Assembly (NCBI RefSeq): GCF_029395675.1
Contig: NZ_CP115184.1
Coordinates: forward strand, 2,418,001 to 2,482,000
Reading direction: 5' to 3'
Length of the DNA stretch: 64,000 nucleotides
Origin: Janibacter cremeus
GTDB taxonomy: Bacteria; Actinomycetota; Actinomycetes; Actinomycetales; Dermatophilaceae
Part shown: piece after piece, positions 1 to 7,814 of the stretch
Position numbering within the stretch: the stretch's first letter is position 1
How the letters are laid out: each line of letters opens with the position of its first letter
Made by a program: the position numbers and the translations under genes
Notes under the pieces: model-generated
Databases searched by the model: none
What the model saw: only the letters and a program-made list of their open reading frames with translations
Told to the model about the DNA's origin: nothing

Positions 1-231
1 GTGGACGCCGCCGTCCGGTACTACTCCGCCGGCAGCGGCACCCCCTTCGGCGCCAAGGTCGACGAGCTGCGCTCGCTCGCCGGCGGTGCCCGCCTCTCCG
101 TCGACGTCGTGCCGATGTTCACCGAGGCCGAGGCCACCACCGGCAAGGAGAAGAAGCAGGCCGACCGCGGCTCCGCGCAGCTGATCAGCCGCCTCGAGGC
201 GCGGATGGCCCAGCTCAGCGGCCACCTATGA
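1..231 (+). CDS. C-terminal fragment of an unrecognised protein (5' end outside window)
   Basis: The reading frame is open from the first base and ends at a TGA, so this is the last 76 or so residues of a longer protein. The fragment is soluble, mixed alpha/beta in appearance, with a basic and charged stretch (GKEKKQADRG) and a C-terminal helix rich in Arg, Glu and Leu. I do not recognise the family. An ATG overlaps its stop (ATGA) but opens only a 23-codon frame, so a coupled downstream gene is not convincing. The copper-related genes that follow on the same strand may belong to the same transcript, but nothing in the fragment itself shows a metal role. Confidence 0.5.
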   Translation: MDAAVRYYSAGSGTPFGAKVDELRSLAGGARLSVDVVPMFTEAEATTGKEKKQADRGSAQLISRLEARMAQLSGHL

Positions 232-322
232 GTCAGCAGGAGCTGTGGCCCACGGTCAGCGCTGCCGATACGGTGGCGCCGTGGCCGACCTGCTGCTGAT
301 GATCGTCGTGGAGTGACACCGC

Positions 323-1213
323 ATGAGGCCCCGACGTCGTGCTGTCCTTGGTGCCGGTGGCGCCGCTGTCGTGGCGCTGCTGTCCGGCTGCTCCTCGACG
401 TCGCGGACCGAGGCACCCCAGCCCACAGGCAACGGCTCGCCCAGCCCGGGGACAGAGGGTTCGACTGAGCAACACCCGCCCATGATCCACATCCATGGAG
501 TCGCTCGTCACCCGCGCACCGGTGATCTGCTGCTGGCAACACACCAGGGCTTGTTCCAGCAGGTCGACGGCGAGCTCGTCCGCAATGGTCCCGCCATCGA
601 CCTGATGGGCTTCGCCATCGACGGCGATGGCACTCTCTACGCCTCCGGGCACCCCGCACCGGGCACCGATCTCCCTCAGCCGGTGGGTCTCATCACCTCA
701 CAGGACACGGGTGGCACCTGGCAGATCGCGTCACGAGGAGGACAATCGGACTTCCACGCTCTGAGCGCCGGACCGACTGGCGTCCTCGGCTTCGACGGAA
801 CCCTTCGTCACACCCGGGACACCAAGACCTGGACCACACGGGAGATCCCTTCGCCCCCACGGGTACTGGCTGCCTCTCCGACGTCCGGGAGGGTACTGGC
901 CACCACCGAGGCCGGCCTGCTCATCAGCCAGGACGATGGCGCCACGTGGGCCTCCCTCACCCCACCGGAGACCGCCGTCCTCGCCGCGTGGGCCGACGAG
1001 GACACCGTTGTGGTCTCCTCGCCCGGAGGACGGATCGCCACCAGCGATGACGCCGGCCGCGCCTGGCGTCGTCACCCGAAGAGCATCGGGGCGGCCGAGG
1101 CGCTGTGGGCGGGTCGCACTGCTGAGGGGCAGCTGGAGATCATCGCGTCCGTCGAAGGACGCGTGATCAGCACGACGGACGCAGGAACAACGACCCGGAC
1201 GCTGATTCAGTGA
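323..1213 (+). CDS. BNR/sortilin-type beta-propeller lipoprotein
   Basis: Probable exported lipoprotein with a beta-propeller fold. Residues 1-23 form a signal peptide with a twin-arginine-like start (RRRAVLG) and a lipobox LLSGC, so Cys23 would carry the lipid. A low-complexity Ser/Thr/Pro linker follows to about residue 50, then HIHGVARHP and several Asp-box (BNR) turns: SQDTGGTW, SQDDGATW, TSDDAGRAW, STTDAG. Such turns are typical of sialidase and photosystem-assembly-like propellers, but no catalytic residues of a glycosidase are apparent, so an enzymatic role should not be assumed. Proteins of this kind often sit beside copper-handling genes in actinobacteria, and the neighbours here fit that. 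It converges on the copper-storage gene. Confidence 0.75.
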   Translation: MRPRRRAVLGAGGAAVVALLSGCSSTSRTEAPQPTGNGSPSPGTEGSTEQHPPMIHIHGVARHPRTGDLLLATHQGLFQQVDGELVRNGPAIDLMGFAIDGDGTLYASGHPAPGTDLPQPVGLITSQDTGGTWQIASRGGQSDFHALSAGPTGVLGFDGTLRHTRDTKTWTTREIPSPPRVLAASPTSGRVLATTEAGLLISQDDGATWASLTPPETAVLAAWADEDTVVVSSPGGRIATSDDAGRAWRRHPKSIGAAEALWAGRTAEGQLEIIASVEGRVISTTDAGTTTRTLIQ

Positions 1214-1240
1214 CTCGTGGGCACTGAACCACCGGCGCAG

Positions 1241-1282
1241 CTGCCGCCCACGCCCGGGTAGGCGGCGGGCCGAGGGCGGCAG
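1241..1282. terminator. Candidate bidirectional terminator hairpin
   Basis: The arms CTGCCGCCC and GGGCGGCAG are perfect 9-bp inverted repeats about 24 nt apart, lying between two convergent genes. The loop is itself G/C rich and can extend the pairing. There is no T-run, which is common for actinobacterial terminators. Confidence 0.4.
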
Positions 1283-1292
1283 CGCCCGCCGG

Positions 1293-1700
1293 TCAGCCCA
1301 GCGAACTGATCAGGTCACGGCACGCCCGCTCACACCGCCGGCACGCCTCGGCACAGATGCGGCAGTGCTCATGCATCGAGGCGTGCTCATCGCAGTTGTC
1401 AGCGCACGACTTGCAGACCGTCGCACACGCTTCGAGGAGGGCGCGCGTCACGTTGGCGTCATAGCCCGTGTGGCGCGAGAGCGCGGAGCCGGTCGTCGTG
1501 CAGATGTCCGCGCAGTCCAGGTTGGTGCGGATGCACTTGGTGAGGTCAGCGACCATGTCCTCACTCAGGCAGGCATCAGCACAGGCGGTGCAAGTCTGGG
1601 CACACTCGAAACAGGCCTGAATGCATTCGGTCAGCTTGGCTCGGTCGATGCCACCCAGATCCTTCGGGTAGGCGTCGAGCATCTGCTCCACGGTGTGCAT
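1293..1700 (-). CDS. Four-helix-bundle copper-binding protein (Csp-like)
   Basis: Small cytosolic protein of 135 residues with about 18 cysteines arranged mostly as CxxxC and CxxC pairs along predicted helices (CIQACFECAQTCTACADAC, CATVCKSCADNC, CRICAEACRRCERAC). This is the pattern of the Csp copper-storage family, in which Cys residues line the core of a four-helix bundle and bind many Cu(I) ions. His and Met residues near HASMHEHC could form the entry site. Length and Cys spacing match the family. No signal peptide is seen, so a cytosolic Csp3-like store is more likely than an exported one. It is transcribed divergently from the YdhK lipoprotein gene. Confidence 0.88.
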   Translation of the reverse strand: MHTVEQMLDAYPKDLGGIDRAKLTECIQACFECAQTCTACADACLSEDMVADLTKCIRTNLDCADICTTTGSALSRHTGYDANVTRALLEACATVCKSCADNCDEHASMHEHCRICAEACRRCERACRDLISSLG

Positions 1701-1956
1701 GTCACTACTCCTTCCGTCCGATGGAACGACGCGACAACGATCCTGCAGGCGCGTCGACGAGTTTGGGTCTACCCCGGCGAGGTACTCGGAAACTGAATGA
1801 CCGCGGACGGGGGCCGTTTACCCCAGCGACAGCTCGCGACGCCGTCGTTCATGCGAGGACACGCTCGCGGCTCATCCGGACTCATCCGACGAAGCGCACA
1901 TACTGTTGGGGGGTACGGGTAGACAGTCCAGCGGAGAAGCACGAGAAGGAGACGGC
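1701..1956. promoter_or_regulatory. Divergent control region between copper-storage and YdhK genes
   Basis: No gene is seen in these 256 bases. Just upstream of the YdhK gene is an inverted repeat, ACTGT at 1902-1906 and ACAGT at 1923-1927, enclosing a G-rich core TGGGGGGTACGGGTA. G/C-tract half-sites of this sort resemble copper-responsive operators (CsoR or CueR type), but I cannot assign one. A 10-bp tandem near-repeat, CTCATCCG(G/A)(A/C), lies at 1871-1890. The ribosome site GAGAAGGAG at 1943-1951 serves the downstream ATG. Confidence 0.4.
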
Positions 1957-2556
1957 ATGGCGACGACCCCTCGCAAGGTTCATGCAGCGACGACCGCCGC
2001 GGCGGTCATTGCGCTGCTTGCAGGATGCGGCGGCGCGGCAGAGGAGGAGGCAACGCAGTCGCCTCACTCGTCGATGACGTCCGGCTCGTCCGAATCGGAG
2101 CACGGGTCCGGCGAGGAGATGACCGATCACCAGGCGGATGGTGGACCTCCCCCACAGGGAGCCGAAAGGGCGAGCTCGCCGACGTATCCCGTGGGTACGA
2201 GGGTGACACTGACCGCTGATCACCTGTCAGGGACGAAGGGAGCGGAGGCGAGCATCTCCGGTGCCTTCGACACGACGGCCTACTCCGTCAGCTACACCCC
2301 CACGGATGGCGGTGAGCGGGTCACCGACCACAAGTGGGTCGTTCACGAGGAGCTGGAGGATCCCGGCAAGGCGCCCCTCGCGGCCGGCACCGAGACCGGT
2401 CTGGATGCCGACCACATGACCGGTATGGATGGCGCCGAGGCCACGATCGACCGCTCGACCGACGAGACGGTGTACATGGTCGACCTCACGATCGACGGCG
2501 AGACGATGACCAACCACAAGTGGTTCGTGGAGAGCGAGATCCAACCGAGGAACTGA
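1957..2556 (+). CDS. YdhK-family (DUF1541) lipoprotein
   Basis: Exported lipoprotein of 199 residues: signal peptide with lipobox LLAGC (Cys24), an acidic Ser/Glu/His linker to about residue 70, then two tandem DUF1541 units. Each unit has the same plan, V/ETxLxADHxxGxxGAEAxI...Y.V.......(T/N)HKW.V, the first ending DHKWVVHEEL and the second NHKWFVESEI. His, Met and acidic residues in the units suggest metal contact, and members of this family are usually found with copper-resistance genes; the biochemical role is not known to me. The ATG was chosen because it has a strong ribosome site and gives a complete lipoprotein signal. It may be cotranscribed with the nuo-like cluster 120 bp downstream. 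Confidence 0.85.
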   Translation: MATTPRKVHAATTAAAVIALLAGCGGAAEEEATQSPHSSMTSGSSESEHGSGEEMTDHQADGGPPPQGAERASSPTYPVGTRVTLTADHLSGTKGAEASISGAFDTTAYSVSYTPTDGGERVTDHKWVVHEELEDPGKAPLAAGTETGLDADHMTGMDGAEATIDRSTDETVYMVDLTIDGETMTNHKWFVESEIQPRN

Positions 2557-2678
2557 CGGAGCGGGCCGGCCGCACCACCCAGCCGGGGCGGTGCAGAGCG
2601 CAGGTCGTGGCGGAGGACGCCTTGTAGGGTCGAGCCGATCTGCCACCTCAGGAGAGTTTGCCGACGGAGCGAGAAGGG

Positions 2679-3029
2679 ATGATCGCGGTGCACGGAATCC
2701 TGGCCATGGCGCTGGTGGCGACGGTCGCAGTGGCGTTCCTTTACGTGCTCCACCGGGCGGTCTGCGTCCTGGCCGATCCGCTGGCAGCGCTCCCTGCCCA
2801 GTCGGGTTGGTTGCCGCAGGAGCATGCTCTGTCGCGGTTCCACGCACGGTGGTATCCGGCCACGATCGTCTTTCTCGCCTTCGACGTCGAGATGCTCTTC
2901 ATGTACCCGTGGGCAGTGGTCGTGGCCGAGAAGGGCATCTCCGCGGTCGTCGAGATGTTCCTGTTCCTGGGAGCGCTCCTCGTCGCCGTCGTGTGGGCGT
3001 GGCGGGAGGGAGCCTTCCGATGGGTGTGA
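2679..3029 (+). CDS. nuoA: NADH-quinone oxidoreductase subunit A-like membrane protein
   Basis: Small subunit of the complex I membrane arm, 116 residues with three membrane helices (about 5-27, 62-84 and 88-110). It keeps the family signature RWYPATIVFLAFDVEMLFMYPWA, including the conserved Phe-Asp-x-Glu and the Tyr-Pro-Trp-Ala end of helix 2. In complex I this subunit wraps NuoH and helps form the quinone/E-channel region. The ATG was preferred over an upstream TTG because GGAG lies about 9 bases before it. It opens the eight-gene cluster and its end overlaps the next gene by 10 bases. Confidence 0.88.
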   Translation: MIAVHGILAMALVATVAVAFLYVLHRAVCVLADPLAALPAQSGWLPQEHALSRFHARWYPATIVFLAFDVEMLFMYPWAVVVAEKGISAVVEMFLFLGALLVAVVWAWREGAFRWV

Positions 3030-4186
3030 CTCGCCTGCTCGCCCGCCTGGCGGTCCGCAGCGCCCGCGTCCTGGTCGTCGAGGCTCCGGGGCAGTGGCTG
3101 ACGCGCGTCGAGCTCGAGCAACAGATGCTGCGCCGGGGCTGGGGCACGGCATGGACGCCGGCGGACGCTGACGTGCTGGCCGTGTGCGGCGCGCCGGGCC
3201 CTGAGCTCGCAGACCTCACGGAACGCCTGTGGGACCAGATGCCCGGCCCACGCGCGCGCGCCGACATCCCCTCGCCCAGCGCCGTCGACGGAGCCCTCGA
3301 CGCCGCCGCGAGTCTCTTGCTCGACACCTCGTACCACCGGGCAGATGCCCGAGAGCGGGCGCAGAAGCCTCAGGTGACCGAGGACCACGAGGACATGGAC
3401 CACGGCGACATGGACCACGAGGGCATGGACCACGGCGACATGGACCACGAGGGGATGGACCACGGCGACATGGACCACGAGGGGATGGACCACGGCGACA
3501 TGGACATGGCACCCGAGGGGATTGCGTTGGCGGAGGGTGGCGAGGACCGCGACGGTCTCGAGATGGATGTCCTGCATCTGCCACTCGGTCCCGTCCTTCC
3601 GTTCTGGCCGGCCGGTCTGGTGTTGCTCTGCTCGCTGCAGGGCGACGTCGTGGTCGACGCCGAGGGGTCCGTCGTCGACGGGCCGGGTGGACTCCCGAGC
3701 GGCGGCGAGCCCGAAGCACCGCCTGCATCGGCCATGGCAGCGCGGTGCGACGGAGTCGTGGCGCTGCTGGCGCTCACCGGCGCGGGACGTGCGACCACGT
3801 GCGCTCGCCGCGCCAGGGATGCCCTGCTGCGTGATGACCGGCGCGCCGCCCGCGAGGCGATCGAGACGCTGCACCGCACGGTGCGGACGTCATGGCTGCT
3901 GCGTTGGTCCCTGCGTGGGGTACTAACGCTCGATCAGTCCGACCTGGCACGCCACGGCCTGCCGCAGGGCTGCGGAGGAGACGCCCACGACCGCCTGTCG
4001 TCCATGGTGGACAGGCTTCGGACCGAGATCGCGGACGCGGAAGCGGCCTCGGCCGCCAGCCACGCGGTGCCGTGGGAGAAGGTGCCGCAGCTGGTGGTCG
4101 GGTTGGAGCTGGCCACCGCGCGGCTGGCGGTGGCCAGTGTGGGGATGGAGCCGTTCCTGGTCGACCAGGGGGTGGGGCATGCCTGA
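3020..4186 (+). CDS. Degenerate NuoB-NuoD-like fusion with Asp/His/Met repeat linker
   Basis: Protein of 388 residues at the place where nuoB, nuoC and nuoD normally lie. Residues about 10-110 resemble NuoB: ADADVLAVCGAPGPELADLTERLWDQMPGPR lines up in plan with the NuoB segment ending in LYDQM.EP, but the Cys ligands of cluster N2 are gone. Residues 122-163 are a (DHExMDHGDM)n repeat, likely metal binding. From about 185 the pattern LPLGPVLPFWPAGLVLLCSLQGDVVVDAE resembles the NuoD start GPxHPSTHGxLRLxLELDGExVxxA, with the quinone-site His-Gly lost. The rest is mostly helical and diverged. It has no membrane segment or signal peptide, so it probably caps the membrane arm on the cytoplasmic side. 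ATG overlaps nuoA by 10 bp. NuoB/NuoD homology is my reading of pattern, not a search result. Confidence 0.65.
   Translation: MGVTRLLARLAVRSARVLVVEAPGQWLTRVELEQQMLRRGWGTAWTPADADVLAVCGAPGPELADLTERLWDQMPGPRARADIPSPSAVDGALDAAASLLLDTSYHRADARERAQKPQVTEDHEDMDHGDMDHEGMDHGDMDHEGMDHGDMDHEGMDHGDMDMAPEGIALAEGGEDRDGLEMDVLHLPLGPVLPFWPAGLVLLCSLQGDVVVDAEGSVVDGPGGLPSGGEPEAPPASAMAARCDGVVALLALTGAGRATTCARRARDALLRDDRRAAREAIETLHRTVRTSWLLRWSLRGVLTLDQSDLARHGLPQGCGGDAHDRLSSMVDRLRTEIADAEAASAASHAVPWEKVPQLVVGLELATARLAVASVGMEPFLVDQGVGHA
3383..3502 (+). repeat. In-frame 30-bp tandem repeat encoding DHExMDHGDM
   Basis: Four adjacent 30-bp units starting at 3383, 3413, 3443 and 3473, differing only at the third to fifth codons (GAGGAC, GAGGGC, GAGGGG, GAGGGG). 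Each encodes ten residues with two His, two Met and four or five acidic residues. The near identity of units 3 and 4 suggests recent unit duplication, so copy number may vary between strains. Confidence 0.92.
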
Positions 4187-5114
4187 CGGTGCCCTGGAGA
4201 TCGTTCCTGTGTGGTGGGCCGTGCCGGCCGGAGTCATCCTGTGCGCGCTGGCCTACCTTGCCGTCGCGCTGGACGCGCGGCTGTCGGCCCACGAGGACGG
4301 CCACGGTGGCGGATGGACCGTGCCGCTGAGCCGCACTGCCCGGCTGCTGCGGCAGCGGCGACGCACCACCCTGGCCGCCGACACCCTGCTGTGGCGGATC
4401 GGTGGTGCCGGGATGTTCGTCGGTGCCTTCTTGGTGGTCGCGGTGATCCCCCTGGGCCGGTGGGTGCTGGCCGATCCGCAGGTGGGCATCGTGTGGTTCA
4501 ACGTCGTCGATGTCATGGTCTGGGCGCTGGTGTGGCTGACCGGATGGGGGGCCAACTCAACCCACGGTCTGGTGGGGGGCTACCGCTTCCTTGCCCATGG
4601 ACTGGCCTACGAGCTGCCGCTGATGTTCGCCCTCGTGGCTCCGGCGATCGCCGCCAGCAGCCTCGGTGTCGGGGATGTGGTCGCCGCGCAGGACGGCCTG
4701 TGGTTCGTGGTGTGGATGCCGGTGGCCTTCGTCATCTACCTGGTGGGCGTGGCCGGGTTCTCCGTGTGGGGACCGTTCGCCCCAGCGCTGGCAGCAGACA
4801 TCGCCGGCGGGGTGCTGGCAGAGCTCTCGTCCGTGGACCGCTTGGTCTTCCAGAGCGGGCGCTTCTTCTTCTTGACCGCCGGAGCAGCCTTCTCGGTACC
4901 GCTGTTCCTGGGGGGTGGCGCCGGCCCGGTGCTGCCCGGCTGGGCATGGATGCTTGCGAAGACCGTGCTCGTGCTGGCGGTGCTGGTGTGGCTGCGTCGC
5001 AGGATTCCGTTGTGGCGCCCGGACCGGTTCATGGAGATCGGGTGGATGGTCCTGCTCCCCGCTGCCGTGGTCCAGGATCTGGTCGTGTCCCTCGTCGTCG
5101 TCCGGGGAGGCTGA
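4179..5114 (+). CDS. nuoH: NADH-quinone oxidoreductase subunit H-like protein, quinone loop altered
   Basis: Multi-spanning membrane protein of 311 residues, about eight helices, matching NuoH in length and in the motif YELPLMFALVAPAIAASSL (family: YExPL...P......SL). In ordinary NuoH the following cytoplasmic loop reads E.NRxPFDLPEAESE..AGY and supplies acids for the quinone/E-channel. Here the equivalent stretch reads VWGPFAPALAADIAGGVLAE, so the Asn-Arg and most acids are missing. That argues against normal quinone reduction. The start ATG overlaps the end of the fusion gene by 8 bp, and NuoJ follows after 3 bp, so all are one operon. Confidence 0.82.
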   Translation: MPDGALEIVPVWWAVPAGVILCALAYLAVALDARLSAHEDGHGGGWTVPLSRTARLLRQRRRTTLAADTLLWRIGGAGMFVGAFLVVAVIPLGRWVLADPQVGIVWFNVVDVMVWALVWLTGWGANSTHGLVGGYRFLAHGLAYELPLMFALVAPAIAASSLGVGDVVAAQDGLWFVVWMPVAFVIYLVGVAGFSVWGPFAPALAADIAGGVLAELSSVDRLVFQSGRFFFLTAGAAFSVPLFLGGGAGPVLPGWAWMLAKTVLVLAVLVWLRRRIPLWRPDRFMEIGWMVLLPAAVVQDLVVSLVVVRGG

Positions 5115-5117
5115 GGC

Positions 5118-5684
5118 GTGCTGATCGGTATCGCGTTCTGGATGTTGGCCGTGGTCGCCGTGCTCTCGGGCGTCGCAGTGTTCATGGTGGACTCGATGGC
5201 CCGGGCCACGTACGCACTGGCCCTGTCGTTCGTCGCCGTGGGTGTGCAGATCCTGCTGCTGCAGCAGGGCTACCTCGGGCTGATCACGATCTTGATGATG
5301 GTGATGGAGATGGCTGTGATGGCCGTCTACATGGTGATGTTCATGGGCATGAATCCTGCACTGATGCCCATGGACATGACCCATGGGAAGAAGACGGCGA
5401 TCGGCGCATCGGTCGCCGCCTTCGTCCTGCTGGCCGGTGGTGCGCTGCTCATCCCCTGGCCGGAGCAGCGCCGTGGCGCCATCCCCGGGGACCTGACGCA
5501 CGCGCTCGGTCTGGAGATCATGGGCGAGAAGATGCTGGTCATGGCCGTGATGGGTCCGGTCATGGTCGCAACGATCGTGGCCGGCGTGGTCCTGGCTGCC
5601 CATCGCACCCGTTACGACCGATTCGGCGACGACCTGAGCCGCCGACCGGCTGACGATCCTCAGTCCGGGGGGGTGGGCCGATGA
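5118..5684 (+). CDS. nuoJ: NADH-quinone oxidoreductase subunit J-like protein, Met-rich
   Basis: Membrane subunit of 188 residues with about five helices, starting at GTG three bases after the nuoH stop. The order FMVDSMARATYALALSFVAVGVQILLLQQGYLGLITILMMVMEMAVM fits NuoJ helices 2 and 3, including the helix that carries a pi-bulge in complex I. It is unusually rich in methionine: VMEMAVMAVYMVMFMGMNPALMPMDM spans helix 3 to the next loop and contains about nine Met. Met-rich runs can bind Cu(I), which is notable beside the copper genes, but Met is also common in membrane helices. It overlaps nuoK by ATGA. Confidence 0.82.
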   Translation: MLIGIAFWMLAVVAVLSGVAVFMVDSMARATYALALSFVAVGVQILLLQQGYLGLITILMMVMEMAVMAVYMVMFMGMNPALMPMDMTHGKKTAIGASVAAFVLLAGGALLIPWPEQRRGAIPGDLTHALGLEIMGEKMLVMAVMGPVMVATIVAGVVLAAHRTRYDRFGDDLSRRPADDPQSGGVGR

Positions 5685-5983
5685 CTCTCGAAGGCGTGCT
5701 GGTGGTGGCGGCCGCACTGTTCTCCGTGGGCCTCTACGGCGCCCTGTCGCAGCAGGTCGTCGTGATGGTGATGATGGGTCTGGAGCTGATGATCAACGGG
5801 GTGCTCCTGGCAGCCGCCGGGTTCTGGTTCTTCCTCGCCCCTGACCCTTCCGGGCAGGTCCTGTTGCTGGTGGTGCTGGCCGCGATGACGGTGGAGATGG
5901 CCATGGGCTTCGCGGTGGCCACGCTGTTGCATCGCCGGGCGGAGACGGACATGACCGACATGGCCGAGGAGCTCTCCCGATGA
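5681..5983 (+). CDS. nuoK: NADH-quinone oxidoreductase subunit K-like protein (MnhC/NuoK family)
   Basis: Small membrane protein of 100 residues with three helices, the usual NuoK size. The central helix QQVVVMVMMGLELMINGVLL keeps the buried Glu of the GxELMxN motif used in proton transfer, and helix 3 has a second Glu (AAMTVEMAMGFAVATLL). The C-terminal tail is acidic and Met-containing (ETDMTDMAEE). Both ends overlap neighbours by 4 bp (ATGA), which indicates translational coupling to nuoJ and nuoL. Confidence 0.88.
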   Translation: MTLEGVLVVAAALFSVGLYGALSQQVVVMVMMGLELMINGVLLAAAGFWFFLAPDPSGQVLLLVVLAAMTVEMAMGFAVATLLHRRAETDMTDMAEELSR

Positions 5984-7812
5984 TCGGCGCCCAGACGGCA
6001 CTCGTGGCCATGGTGGTGCTCCCGGCCACCGTGGGTGGTGCACTGGCCGTCCTCCGTCCGGGTCGCGGCGCGGCACCCATCGCCCTGATCACCTCGGCGA
6101 TCACGGTCACCCTGTCGCTCGTCACTGCGCTGACCCGCCCGACCGTCTCGTACCCCTTCGTCGTCGGTGCGGACTTCGCGCTCGACGTCGACGCCCTCGC
6201 CGCGCTGGTCGTGCCGATGATCACCACCGTGACCTTCCTCGTCCTCATCTTCGCGGCCGGGAACATCCGGGAGTCCCGGGCTCGCTTCCACGGGCTGATG
6301 CTCATCTTCGCGGCGGCCGCCCTGGTCACTGCGACCGCTGCCAGCATCCCGGCGCTGCTGTTCGCCTGGGAGGTCATGGGCGCGACCTCCTACGCCCTGA
6401 TCGGCTTCTGGTGGCGCGACCCCGACCGTGTCTCGGCGGGCCTCACTGCCTTCATCACCACTCGCACGGCTGACCTCGGTCTCTACATCAGTGCGGGCGC
6501 GGCGTTGGCCGGAGGGGCGGGCATGGCCCTGGCCGACCTGCCGAACGCGCAGGGCTCGTGGCGTCACGTCGCCGCCGCCGGGATCGTGGTGGCGGCACTG
6601 GGCAAGGCAGCGCAGCTGCCCTTCTCCTTCTGGCTCTCCGGAGCGATGAAGGGCCCCAGCCCCGTCAGTGCCCTGCTGCACTCCGCAGCGATGGTCGCGA
6701 TGGGCGGATACCTCCTGCTGCGCGTGGAACCCCTGCTGGCCTCCACCGCGTGGGCCGGCCCGCTCACTGCGTGGGTCGGCGTGTCCACGGCGGTGCTCAT
6801 GGGGGTCGTGGCGTTGGCGCAACGAGAGCTGAAGCAGCTGCTGGCCGCCTCCACGGCCGCCCAGCTGGGTTTCGTGGTGCTCGCCGCCGGCGTCGGCACG
6901 GTCAGCGGTGGCGCCGCCCACCTGGTGGCGCACGCCTGGGTCAAGGCTCTCCTCTTCCTGGCCGCGGGCGCATGGCTGACCGCTCTGGGCACCGAGGAGC
7001 TGGCGAAGCTACGGGGTGTCGCCCGTCGGTGGCCGGTCGTGGGTGTGACCGCGGGTGTGGCGGCGCTGGCCTTGGCGGGGGTGGCGCCGCTGTCCTTGTG
7101 GGCGACGAAGGAGGCCGTGCTCACCGCTGCGCTGAAGTCATCCCCATGGCTCTACGCGGCGGGGCTGCTGGCTGCGGCGTTGTCAGCCGCCTACGCCGGC
7201 AAGGCACTGTGGGTGATCTGGCGGCGCGACTCGCGGGCGGGAGTCCGGGCTGACGCCACCACGGACGTGAGCACCCTGGAGCAGGCGCCGCTGGTCCTGC
7301 TCGCGCTCGGTGCGGCCGTCCTGGGTGTGCTCGTCCTGCCGCCGATCGGTGGCATGCTCGCCGACGCCGTGGGCGGCCACGGCACGGTGCCGGCAGCCGA
7401 GCTCGCGGTCTCGGCCGTGATCGCGGTGGTCATCGTGCTGCTGATGCTGCGACTGCGTGCACCTGCGCCGAGATGGGCGCTCGGATGGTTGGGACTGGAA
7501 GCGGCCACGCAGGCCGCCGTCGTGCGTCCCTCCATGGCCGTGGCACGCGCCCTGGCACGGTTGGACGACGAGGTCCTGGACAGGACCGTGCACGCGCTGG
7601 CAAGACGAGCCCTGGGGCTGGCGAAGGTAGCCGCGCGCGCCGATGACCTCCTGGTCGACGGGGCCGTGGCATCGCTCGCCGGACAGGTCCGCCGCCTCGG
7701 GCGGTTGGCTCGGGCCCCGCAGACGGGGGCCATCCACCAGTACTTCCTGCAGACCATCGCCGTTCTCGCCGTCGGCGTCGTGGTCTGGTCCGTCTACTCC
7801 GTGATGGGTTGA
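5980..7812 (+). CDS. nuoL: NADH-quinone oxidoreductase subunit L-like antiporter subunit
   Basis: Large ion-translocating subunit of 610 residues, about 15-16 helices. Visible family features are the FAWEVMGATSYALIGFWW segment with the key Glu on helix 5 and GKAAQLPFSFWLSGAMKGPSPVSALLHSAAMV with the Lys of the broken helix 7. The C-terminal part includes a long amphipathic stretch and a final membrane helix (AVLAVGVVVWSVYSVM), as in the NuoL lateral arm. It is the only cluster member besides NuoM and NuoN able to form a proton channel, and all three look intact, unlike the quinone-site subunits. ATGA overlap with nuoK. Confidence 0.88.
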   Translation: MIGAQTALVAMVVLPATVGGALAVLRPGRGAAPIALITSAITVTLSLVTALTRPTVSYPFVVGADFALDVDALAALVVPMITTVTFLVLIFAAGNIRESRARFHGLMLIFAAAALVTATAASIPALLFAWEVMGATSYALIGFWWRDPDRVSAGLTAFITTRTADLGLYISAGAALAGGAGMALADLPNAQGSWRHVAAAGIVVAALGKAAQLPFSFWLSGAMKGPSPVSALLHSAAMVAMGGYLLLRVEPLLASTAWAGPLTAWVGVSTAVLMGVVALAQRELKQLLAASTAAQLGFVVLAAGVGTVSGGAAHLVAHAWVKALLFLAAGAWLTALGTEELAKLRGVARRWPVVGVTAGVAALALAGVAPLSLWATKEAVLTAALKSSPWLYAAGLLAAALSAAYAGKALWVIWRRDSRAGVRADATTDVSTLEQAPLVLLALGAAVLGVLVLPPIGGMLADAVGGHGTVPAAELAVSAVIAVVIVLLMLRLRAPAPRWALGWLGLEAATQAAVVRPSMAVARALARLDDEVLDRTVHALARRALGLAKVAARADDLLVDGAVASLAGQVRRLGRLARAPQTGAIHQYFLQTIAVLAVGVVVWSVYSVMG

Positions 7813-7814
7813 GC

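Noticed and set aside
228..316. Tiny frames after the first partial gene (a 23-codon ATG frame and a 23-codon GTG frame)
   Set aside because: Too short, no ribosome site of note and no recognisable peptide; could be remnants but cannot be supported.
323..1213. Calling the BNR lipoprotein a sialidase
   Set aside because: Asp-box turns are present but no catalytic Arg triad, Tyr or Glu set could be recognised; the fold alone does not show activity.
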